From Terriglobia bacterium (lineage in GTDB: Bacteria > Acidobacteriota > Terriglobia > UBA7540): 5,927 nucleotides of DNA. A program made the position numbers and the translations under genes. Numbering within the stretch: position 1 is the stretch's first letter; each line of letters opens with the position of its first letter. Location: assembly GCA_030040455.1 (NCBI GenBank), contig JASHTR010000105.1, forward strand, positions 1-5,927. Direction: 5' to 3'. Below are positions 1-5,623 of this stretch, piece by piece. A model generated the notes under the pieces. That model saw only the letters and a list, made by a program, of their open reading frames with translations. It had not been told where the DNA came from and did no database searches.

Positions 1-10
1 CGCATACTGA

Positions 11-565
11 TCAAAACTTCTTCAGAATCTTGGTGACGGGCGTAAAACGGGACGATGTGGGATCCGTAACTTCATGGGGAGTGTCCATCGGGTGCGGCGC
101 CGCCGCCAGAAACTGCGGATACTGAAGGGTCGCATTGAGCCAGCCTTCGAGCGTGCTTTCAGGCGTCTGCCCGATGTAATTAAAAACCGGTCTGCCTTTA
201 GCGTCCAGAATGACAATCTGGGGGATGTTGGATGCGAAGTATTTCTGCACCAGCTTATTTTGAGCGGCCGACCAGCCGTATTCAAAGTCAATGATGACGA
301 AGTGGACGCGGTCCTTATACTTCTTATAAAGGTCCACCGTGGTGCGCGCCTGGCGCTTGGCGTTGTAACAAAATTCAGCATAAAAGACGATGAAATTCGG
401 GACGCCCGGCTTGACGCTTTCCATCATGTTATCGCCGGTGATGAGCGGTCCCTGGTGATTATTCCGTTTGTAATTGAGGTGAGGATTCAAAACCAGATTT
501 TCAGCTCCTGCCGCAAAGAGAGGCAGTGCAAGAGCGAGGACGAGCGCGAGCATCAAGCGGTGCAT
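11..565 (-). CDS. exported thioredoxin-fold protein with a single cysteine
   Basis: A 184-residue protein with a clear N-terminal signal peptide: a basic MHR start, a Leu/Ala-rich core and likely cleavage near AAGA-E at about residue 21. It should therefore act in the periplasm or be membrane-tethered. Residues about 55-148 follow the thioredoxin fold: strand plus active-site loop FIVFYAEFCYNAK (58-70), strand VHFVIIDFE (87-95), then the cis-proline segment NIPQIVILD (113-121) and GRPVFNYIGQ (124-133). The usual WCxxC is CYNA (66-69). Only the first cysteine is kept, and it is the only cysteine in the protein, so ordinary dithiol disulfide exchange is impossible on its own. The tail beyond residue 150 is rich in Pro, His and Thr and ends in KKF. 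An AGGAG lies 13 bases before the ATG, which is farther than usual. The fold call is firm; the exact role (monothiol redox, chaperone-like or degenerate) is unknown. Confidence 0.82.
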   Translation of the reverse strand: MHRLMLALVLALALPLFAAGAENLVLNPHLNYKRNNHQGPLITGDNMMESVKPGVPNFIVFYAEFCYNAKRQARTTVDLYKKYKDRVHFVIIDFEYGWSAAQNKLVQKYFASNIPQIVILDAKGRPVFNYIGQTPESTLEGWLNATLQYPQFLAAAPHPMDTPHEVTDPTSSRFTPVTKILKKF

Positions 566-575
566 GGTTGGTTTT

Positions 576-585
576 CTTCTCCTTT
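576..585 (-). promoter_or_regulatory. ribosome binding site of the thioredoxin-like gene, unusually distant
   Basis: On the minus strand this reads AAAGGAGAAG, a strong Shine-Dalgarno sequence. Its AGGAG core (579-583) sits 13 bases upstream of the ATG at 565, longer than the usual 5-9. No in-frame start lies closer. The next ATG, at codon 5, is farther still and would shorten the signal peptide. Confidence 0.5.
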
Positions 586-693
586 CCGGATATCGAATGC
601 GATTTGAGCCATCGCGAAGTTAAGAGGGATCAATGCCTGACCGCCGATCGTACCCTCTTCCTGCGTTCATGCCGGCCCATTTGCCAAGAAGAT

Positions 694-704
694 GCTGAAA
701 AACA
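694..704 (-). repeat. 11-bp GTTTTTCAGCA copy downstream of kdoO
   Basis: The minus strand reads GTTTTTCAGCA here, identical to the plus-strand sequence at the right end of the 1667-1785 repeat (1776-1786). The two copies bracket the Kdo hydroxylase gene in inverted orientation. At 11 bp, partly an A/T run, the match may be chance. Confidence 0.3.
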
Positions 705-719
705 CCGTGGAACCGTCCG

Positions 720-1649
720 TCAATCGACGACGGAAACGCCGGCTAATTCCTCAAGGACTCGATAAGGAGCTTTTGGCGGTTCGAGGAGAGCCTCGCGAAA
801 AATAATAAAAGTCTGCTCCAGGGCATATTGGCCCGAAAGCGCGGCGTGGGGGACCATATCCGTAAATACCATCCACGTGGACATGGGTGGAAATTCCCAT
901 TTTGATTGCCGGCCCCCTTCTTGAAATTTCTGGTTGCTCTTTAAATAGTGATGAAAACCGAGCATAAACTCGTCATAGAGCGGACGATCCACCAGCGGAA
1001 TGCCGGCGGCGCGGGCAAGCCGGATGACGTGCCGAAAGAGGGCGCGTGCCGGTGAGCACGCCTTCGCCCGTAGCTGCTCAAGTCCTGCCTCTTTCCCATA
1101 TTGCCGAACCAGAGCATCAAACGGCTCACCGGTTAACCACACGCGTGATCGTTCGGGATTCAGGTTTGTGAATACCCGCAGGATTCGGTGGCCATTGGAA
1201 GGGCGGGTGGGAAAAGAATCCACGTGCAGAAGGTCATTGCGCTTCTGGATGGGAAGCGTCCGGCCCTCCTCTTCAATCGGCCGGTAACTGGCGAAATCAA
1301 GCCGCCATCGCCGTGCGTAGGGCAAGAGAAAATCAGCCAGAAAATCTGCGACCGCCTGCGAATAGGAGCGCATGATCCGGCGGAGCGCTTCGCCGTCAGC
1401 GCTTCCCCGGGTAAATCCCTGCACCCGATCCCGGTCCGGCTTGTAGGCAATGTTCTTATGAACCGTGGAAGCGGTCTGGCGAACGTTGAGAAGAAAAGAA
1501 CGGTCACTCTCCGGGAGTAAGAAGGGGGGCTGCGGAAAGAGAAGAATAGCTCCTTCCTCGAGGCGCTCGCAATACCAACGCGCGCGTCCCTGAACATCAG
1601 GTGCGCTCCATCCGGACGCCGAAAATTCGTGGACCTCAACAAGAGCCAT
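720..1649 (-). CDS. kdoO: Kdo 3-hydroxylase-like Fe(II)/2-oxoglutarate dioxygenase
   Basis: Resembles the Kdo hydroxylase (KdoO) family. Characterised members use Fe(II), 2-oxoglutarate and O2 to convert the outer Kdo sugar of Kdo2-lipid A to Ko at the inner membrane. Numbering from MALVEVHEF, the motif LLHVDSFPTRPSNGHRILRVF (140-160) supplies the HxD iron ligands H142 and D144. The distal ligand is probably H268 in TDMVPHAALSGQYALEQTF (263-281). Arg155 or Arg158 could bind 2-oxoglutarate. The 309-residue length suits the family and there is no signal peptide, as expected for a cytoplasmic enzyme. I chose the ATG at 1649 because AAAGG lies about 5 bases before it. The frame stays open to a GTG at 1754, but the extra 35 residues are encoded by the palindromic repeat and look spurious. 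It lies downstream of the AI-2E gene on the same strand, separated by that repeat. Substrate is inferred from family resemblance only. Confidence 0.82.
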   Translation of the reverse strand: MALVEVHEFSASGWSAPDVQGRARWYCERLEEGAILLFPQPPFLLPESDRSFLLNVRQTASTVHKNIAYKPDRDRVQGFTRGSADGEALRRIMRSYSQAVADFLADFLLPYARRWRLDFASYRPIEEEGRTLPIQKRNDLLHVDSFPTRPSNGHRILRVFTNLNPERSRVWLTGEPFDALVRQYGKEAGLEQLRAKACSPARALFRHVIRLARAAGIPLVDRPLYDEFMLGFHHYLKSNQKFQEGGRQSKWEFPPMSTWMVFTDMVPHAALSGQYALEQTFIIFREALLEPPKAPYRVLEELAGVSVVD

Positions 1650-1666
1650 ATGAACCTTTGAAACCC

Positions 1667-1785
1667 GCTGAAAAAACTCGAAAGCGGTCATCCTGGGGAG
1701 CCGAAGGCGACGAAGGATCTCTGTATTTGCAAATACAGGGATGCTTCGCTTCACTCAGCATGACATGCCCAGAGAGTTTTTCAGC
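1667..1785. repeat. nested palindromic intergenic repeat (REP/MITE-like)
   Basis: Three nested inverted repeats are visible. The outer arms are GCTGAAAAAACTC (1667-1679) and GAGTTTTTCAGC (1774-1785), complementary apart from one extra A. The middle arms are GTCATCCTG (1687-1695) and CAGCATGAC (1756-1764), with one mismatch. The core, 1711-1748, is a 38-bp near-perfect hairpin centred on the perfect 18-bp palindrome CTGTATTTGCAAATACAG (1721-1738), with one mismatch (1716/1743) and one possible G-U pair. The element fills most of the gap between the AI-2E stop (1803) and the kdoO start (1649). It carries no transposase, so if mobile it would be non-autonomous. It could fold in RNA and attenuate or process a transcript running from the AI-2E gene into kdoO. 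Membership of a dispersed family is inferred from its form. Confidence 0.75.
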
Positions 1786-1802
1786 AACCTGCTACGTGCC
1801 TT

Positions 1803-2879
1803 TCAACTTCCCTCGCCCAGCCAGTAACCAATCGATTTAAGCCGGGGGAGATTGTCGCAGACCGCCTTCAACGCAGCCATAATTGGAACTGCGAGAATCA
1901 ATCCCATTGCCCCCCACAGCCAACCCCAAAACATCATCGCCACCGTCACCGCCAGCGCGTTCAGCCGCACCCGCCCCCCCACGAGCTTCGGCGTCAGAAT
2001 ATTGATGGATATAAAGTGAACCACGGCGACGGCGATCGCAATAACGATAATGGGCGTTGCCTTGTTAAACTGCATCAGCGCCACCAGCAGCGGAGGAAGC
2101 GTTGCCAGGGCTACGCCAATGTAGGGCACCAGGTCGACAACCGCCGAGAGCCCTGCCAGGATGAGAGCATAGCGGAGATGTATGGCGAGGTAAACCGGCG
2201 CGATCAAGGCCATCGAAATCGCCGCCACCAGGAAGTTCCCGAAAACGTATTCCCGAATCATCTGCGCGATGGCGTTGAAGATATTCTCCACTTCCTGGCG
2301 ATGCTCGGGCGGGAAGAGATTCACGGTGGAAAAATAAAGGTGGCGCTTGGCCGTTAACATAAAGAACACCAGAAACGGGATGAACATCACCGTCATGCTG
2401 AATGCATAGATCGAGCCGATGCCTCGCAACAGAAAACGAGTCCACCCGGACTCCTGTTGCACGCGAATGGCGGGCAGATTATTCTCAGGCGACGATGACG
2501 CGATGGAGGATGTGCTCTGGCGGATGTGGCTGAATAAGTTCTGGAAATAGACGGTTATCTGCTTGATTTTCGCCGTGAAGGCGGGAAGGTCTCGCACAAA
2601 CGTTGTCGCGCGGTCATAGAGGAGGTAAATAAGAAGACATACCAATCCCAGCGCCAGCAGGATCACCACCACGGATCCGAACCAACGAGGCACATGAAGG
2701 CGCTCGAGGAGAACCACTCCTGGATCGAGAACGAAAGCGATCAGGATGGCGCATATCAGCGTGATGACAACGGAACTCGCGAAATAGAGGCAAATTAAAA
2801 CGATCGCCGCCGCAATAATCCGCAAGCTCGTACTGGAGGCGACCGTTGAAAATGTTTGACTCAGCTTGGTTTCCAACAT
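1803..2879 (-). CDS. AI-2E family (PerM/DUF20) membrane transporter
   Basis: A 358-residue polytopic inner-membrane protein, a normal length for the family. Hydrophobic segments lie at about 19-50 (a pair), 67-88, 155-176, 212-235, 237-268 (broken by PP), 275-295 and 305-340. A soluble, amphipathic stretch at about 90-150 lies between the second and third groups, as is typical. Family hallmarks are YVFGNFLVAAISM (211-223), DLVPYIGVALATLPP (249-263), ILTPKLVGGRVRLNAL (294-309) and WGWLWGAMGLILAVPIMAALK (318-338). Members have been linked to autoinducer-2 export, Na+/H+ antiport and other roles, so the substrate cannot be read from sequence. The ATG start is well fixed, since an in-frame TGA lies two codons upstream. 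No spaced Shine-Dalgarno is present. It diverges from amrB across a 228-bp spacer and is the first gene of a three-gene minus-strand series. Confidence 0.9.
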   Translation of the reverse strand: MLETKLSQTFSTVASSTSLRIIAAAIVLICLYFASSVVITLICAILIAFVLDPGVVLLERLHVPRWFGSVVVILLALGLVCLLIYLLYDRATTFVRDLPAFTAKIKQITVYFQNLFSHIRQSTSSIASSSPENNLPAIRVQQESGWTRFLLRGIGSIYAFSMTVMFIPFLVFFMLTAKRHLYFSTVNLFPPEHRQEVENIFNAIAQMIREYVFGNFLVAAISMALIAPVYLAIHLRYALILAGLSAVVDLVPYIGVALATLPPLLVALMQFNKATPIIVIAIAVAVVHFISINILTPKLVGGRVRLNALAVTVAMMFWGWLWGAMGLILAVPIMAALKAVCDNLPRLKSIGYWLGEGS

Positions 2880-2887
2880 CTCTCATG

Positions 2888-2916
2888 ATTCTAGCCTGCC
2901 GTCAGCCTAATTTCCA
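2888..2916 (-). promoter_or_regulatory. candidate sigma-70-type promoter of the AI-2E gene
   Basis: On the minus strand TGGAAA (2916-2911), a 17-bp spacer and TAGAAT (2893-2888) resemble -35 and -10 elements. The -10 matches TATAAT at five of six positions and the -35 is weak. Initiation about seven bases after the -10 would fall near 2881, only about two bases before the ATG, giving an almost leaderless transcript. Confidence 0.4.
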
Positions 2917-3072
2917 TAACCCCGATCCCTCGATCGCGCCCGTTTGCCGCTTCCTGGGCAGCAGGACGCGCTAGGGGAGCAGCAAAAAACTGGATCTCCG
3001 GCAGTGGGTCGGCTTGAATAGGGAGAAGCGGGTTCACCTCGGAATATAGCAGCGCAAAGCCGCCCCTATTTC

Positions 3073-3101
3073 TTGACTCTTCGCGGTGTGAAAGCTAGCA
3101 T
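3073..3101 (+). promoter_or_regulatory. candidate sigma-70-type promoter of amrB, leaderless
   Basis: TTGACT (3073-3078), a 17-bp spacer and TAGCAT (3096-3101) match -35 and -10 consensus well, at five and four of six positions. The expected start point, about seven bases beyond the -10, coincides with the ATG at 3108. No Shine-Dalgarno precedes that ATG, which fits a leaderless mRNA. Confidence 0.5.
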
Positions 3102-3107
3102 TCTTCC

Positions 3108-3932
3108 ATGTCGTCCCCCATCGTCCGCCAACCTGCCGTTGCGGGCAAATTCTACCCGGCTGAGCCGGTAGAGCTGACTCGCGCGCTCGACCGATATTTG
3201 AGCGCCGCGGGTCCGGCTGTAGAGGTTCCGGATGCCAAGGCCTGCATGGTGCCCCACGCCGGTTATATCTATTCCGGTTACGTGGCCGGAGTGATTTACC
3301 GCAAGCTCCCTGCGCATTCCGCCTTCGTGATCCTGGGCCCGAATCATTTTGGATTTGGAGCGCCACTGGCAATTATGTCTCGAGGATACTGGCAGACGCC
3401 TCTTGGCCTCGCGGCCATTGATGAGACGCTCGCTCAAGCGATCCAGCGAAATCATCACGGCCTGGCGGAAGATGCTGAAGCTCACGCGGAAGAACACTCG
3501 CTGGAAGTCCAGATTCCCTTTCTCCAGCGACGGATGAAAAACTTCGCTTTTGTGCCGATCGCGGTCGGGGGCGTTGGATATGAAGAATTCGAAGCGCTAG
3601 GGAAAGCGGTGGGACGCGCGCTTGTCGAGCGATCGCAGCCCGCCATCATCATTGCTTCAAGTGATATGAATCATTACGAGCCGGACGGGGTTACCCGCAC
3701 GAAAGATCATAAGGCTATTGAGAAGATTCTGGCGATGGACCCGGAGGGTCTTTACGACGTGCTGCGCCGCGAGCAGATTACTATGTGTGGGTATGGACCA
3801 GTGATTGCCATGCTGGCGGCAGTAAAGGAAATGGGTGCGCGGGAGGCGCAGCTTCAAAAGTATGCGACTTCAGCCGATGCAGGCAGCAACCGACAATCCG
3901 TTGTTGGCTATGCAGGGATTACGATCCAGTAA
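3108..3932 (+). CDS. amrB: AmmeMemoRadiSam system protein B, MEMO1 family
   Basis: A 274-residue protein that is full length for the MEMO1/AmrB family, which is related in fold to metal-dependent extradiol dioxygenases. Conserved blocks run in order: VRQPAVAGKFYP (6-17), CMVPHAGYIYSG (46-57), FVILGPNHFG (73-82), EEHSLEVQIPFLQ (128-140), SSDMNHYEP (184-192) and ITMCGYGP (224-231). His50, His80 and Cys227 match the metal-binding trio described for human MEMO1. In many prokaryotes the family is encoded with a radical SAM protein (AmrS) and AmrA; neither is visible here, so any partner must lie elsewhere. The biochemical reaction of the bacterial system is not settled. The protein lacks a signal peptide and should be cytosolic. 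The start is well fixed: an in-frame TAG (3096-3098) sits just upstream and the first conserved motif begins at residue 6. It converges with the FecR gene across 106 bp. Confidence 0.93.
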   Translation: MSSPIVRQPAVAGKFYPAEPVELTRALDRYLSAAGPAVEVPDAKACMVPHAGYIYSGYVAGVIYRKLPAHSAFVILGPNHFGFGAPLAIMSRGYWQTPLGLAAIDETLAQAIQRNHHGLAEDAEAHAEEHSLEVQIPFLQRRMKNFAFVPIAVGGVGYEEFEALGKAVGRALVERSQPAIIIASSDMNHYEPDGVTRTKDHKAIEKILAMDPEGLYDVLRREQITMCGYGPVIAMLAAVKEMGAREAQLQKYATSADAGSNRQSVVGYAGITIQ

Positions 3933-3950
3933 AACGGTTGAGGCTCGAAA

Positions 3951-3977
3951 AGCACGAAGAGCACAGAGAGCGTCACT
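3951..3977 (+). repeat. degenerate 9-bp tandem motif between convergent genes
   Basis: AGCACGAAG, AGCACAGAG and AGCGTCACT follow in register, the first two sharing seven of nine bases and the third decaying. The CAGAG (3964-3968) and CTCTG (3976-3980) arms form a short 5-bp stem with a 7-base loop but no T-tract, so I do not call a terminator. No gene is visible in the rest of the 106-bp convergent spacer. Confidence 0.35.
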
Positions 3978-4038
3978 CTGATGGTGGGGGTTGCGCTGCG
4001 CCACAAAGAGGCAGGCAAGTCCTCCTACCCGTGCATCG

Positions 4039-5490
4039 TCAGGGGCGCGCAGGAGCGAAGCTTCGGCCCGGGGAGGAGCGGGAAGGGCGCGACGGCCTGG
4101 ACTGGGGTATAGTGTGCGTTTCTGCCGGTGAGGCGCCGGGAGAGTTTCCAGCCTCGCGTGAATGTTGCTCCGCGGCGGGTGTTCGGAAATACAATCCCTG
4201 CTGAGGGGCCGGATGTGCCTGCCACGCCGTATCTGTGGAGATCTCTGGCTCAGTGGCCGTCTGTGGCAAACGTGGCAGCGTCGCCAGCGGAGCGGGCTTG
4301 ACGGTGGGGCTCTTCTCTCCATGACCTTGGCTTAGAGACACTTGAACCGTATGCCCGTCGCTTACCGGCGTGCCACTCTGGAACGCTTCCAGGCTCATGG
4401 CTGTGAAACACCCCTCCAATTGGGAACAGCGCCCTTGGCTCACCAATCGTGGCGTCCAGCCGATCCATCCTGGCCCTTCATACCACTTCACCGTCGCCGG
4501 AGACCAATTATTCAATGAGCCGGGAAGCCACACCCAGCCAAACCCCGGCATGAATCTCCAGCGACCGTAATGGAATGGGAGCCATCCCCACGGCTCCGCT
4601 GAAACCCAGGTGGATCCAAGGCCCGAATACCAGACCCAGCGTCCTGTGCTATAAGGCGACCAGCCGTAGGAAACATAGGGGCACCAGCCGTAGCCATATC
4701 CACCGAAGTAGGTCCAGTAGCCGTAGTCGGAAAGGTCGTTCCAGCCGTAGAGGCTGGCGCTCGTTCCTGAATTGGTGCTCGTGTCGGATTCGGCGTCGTT
4801 CTCGGATGCATATTGAGAAGGCTCTATGGCGGATTGCGCGGTTGCCCGCTCCTGGTCGCGCTGCTCCACCCAATCGTCCCAACTGTCTCGCGCGATGCCG
4901 TTGGAAATCGCGTTTGGCAAGCCGGGTTGAGCCACCAGAACGTTATCGGGTGCGAGTTGGACGTTGCCTTGCGGCCCGGAATAGAGCACCGAGCCCGCGA
5001 AGACCTCAACCCGCATTGCTTTAGGGTTAAAGTCGATGCGAAACTCGGCAGGGCTTGAAGGGCTGATGGTTGCTTTCCTGGCCTGAACTTCATTGACGGT
5101 CCCGATGCCTGAAATAAAATGGAACGTCGCGTAGCCGTTTTCGAGGGTCAGCAGATTGACGGAGGAGCCGGAGACAGAAGCGGAAAGGTGGTTGAAAGTC
5201 AGCTGAGAGCGTTCGCCAAGACGCACGGTTGAGCCATCTTCAAGCTCAACTTCGGCAAAGCTGTTTCCAGCCGTTGCCAGCGTGTCGCCCTGCTGAATGG
5301 GTCCATTGACAGAGGTTTGAAACCACTGGTCGGGTAGGGAAGCCGGCATCGTGGTGACTGTACCTTGGGAAAAGCTCAGCCGGGCAACGCGCGCTGCCGT
5401 TTGGGTCTGACCGCGAGCCGAAGAAACGGCAAGCGCAACAAGCACAGCAGGCACGGCTATCGCGCTGTATCTTCGCAGCCGGTTCTCCAT
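4039..5490 (-). CDS. exported FecR-domain protein with Trp/Tyr/Gly-rich segment
   Basis: A 483-residue secreted protein; numbering below is from MENRLRRYS. The basic start, a hydrophobic stretch to about residue 23 and SSARG-QT suggest a signal peptide cut near residue 27. A FecR-like domain follows at about 60-165, with the characteristic GDTLATAGNSFAEVELEDG (68-86) and VRLGERSQLTF. An acidic Ser/Thr/Asn linker (about 225-247) leads to an aromatic segment (248-349) with repeating GRWVWY, WGWLPFHYGRW and GFGWVWLPG units, like those in DUF6600-type proteins. The last ~85 residues are Pro/Ser/Arg-rich, ending PSRPSRSSPGRSFAPARP. The protein lacks the cytoplasmic N-terminus and membrane anchor of classical FecR anti-sigma regulators, and no sigma factor or TonB receptor is adjacent, so a structural or surface role is more likely than iron signalling. 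A GTG at 5499 would add three residues and is an equal alternative start. Function unknown. Confidence 0.85.
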   Translation of the reverse strand: MENRLRRYSAIAVPAVLVALAVSSARGQTQTAARVARLSFSQGTVTTMPASLPDQWFQTSVNGPIQQGDTLATAGNSFAEVELEDGSTVRLGERSQLTFNHLSASVSGSSVNLLTLENGYATFHFISGIGTVNEVQARKATISPSSPAEFRIDFNPKAMRVEVFAGSVLYSGPQGNVQLAPDNVLVAQPGLPNAISNGIARDSWDDWVEQRDQERATAQSAIEPSQYASENDAESDTSTNSGTSASLYGWNDLSDYGYWTYFGGYGYGWCPYVSYGWSPYSTGRWVWYSGLGSTWVSAEPWGWLPFHYGRWRFMPGFGWVWLPGSLNNWSPATVKWYEGPGWIGWTPRLVSQGRCSQLEGCFTAMSLEAFQSGTPVSDGHTVQVSLSQGHGEKSPTVKPAPLATLPRLPQTATEPEISTDTAWQAHPAPQQGLYFRTPAAEQHSREAGNSPGASPAETHTIPQSRPSRPSRSSPGRSFAPARP

Positions 5491-5587
5491 CGGCGCCACC
5501 CCCGGCGGGCCTTCTACCTTCTTCTATCCTACACCAAGGTTGTCGTTGGTGCGCAGCGTTCGCATTAACGCTTGGGGTTTTCAATTC

Positions 5588-5623
5588 AAGGAAAAGCCGC
5601 AGGGTCAAAAAGCGGCCCCTGCG
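5588..5623 (-). terminator. candidate Rho-independent terminator after the sulfotransferase-like gene
   Basis: On the minus strand the arms CGCAGGG (5623-5617) and CCCTGCG (5604-5598) form a 7-bp G/C-rich stem with a 12-base loop, followed by GCTTTTCCTT. The stem begins immediately after the TAG stop at 5624-5626. A competing CCGC/GCGG pairing (5597-5600 with 5612-5615) uses overlapping bases. The T-tract is interrupted and the loop is long, so efficiency is uncertain. It would insulate the FecR gene downstream. Confidence 0.5.

Noticed and set aside
74..607. A 177-codon plus-strand open frame opposite the thioredoxin-like gene
   Set aside because: It is antisense to a gene with a clear signal peptide and fold, and its translation is basic with no recognisable domain.
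1721..1738. The perfect palindrome as a transcription-factor operator
   Set aside because: It is the centre of a much longer hairpin and nested repeat, so its symmetry is better explained by the element than by a dimeric regulator site.
3933..4038. A bidirectional Rho-independent terminator between amrB and the FecR gene
   Set aside because: Only short stems (such as CAGAG/CTCTG) without a following T-tract are visible, too weak to call.
3870..4322. A 150-codon minus-strand frame running through the amrB/fecR convergent region
   Set aside because: It overlaps the 3' ends of two well-supported genes, and its translation is Arg/Pro/His-rich low-complexity sequence typical of a G+C-rich shadow frame.
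4039..5490. Classical FecR iron-signalling anti-sigma system
   Set aside because: There is no TonB-dependent receptor or ECF sigma gene nearby, no single central transmembrane segment, and the protein begins with a signal peptide.
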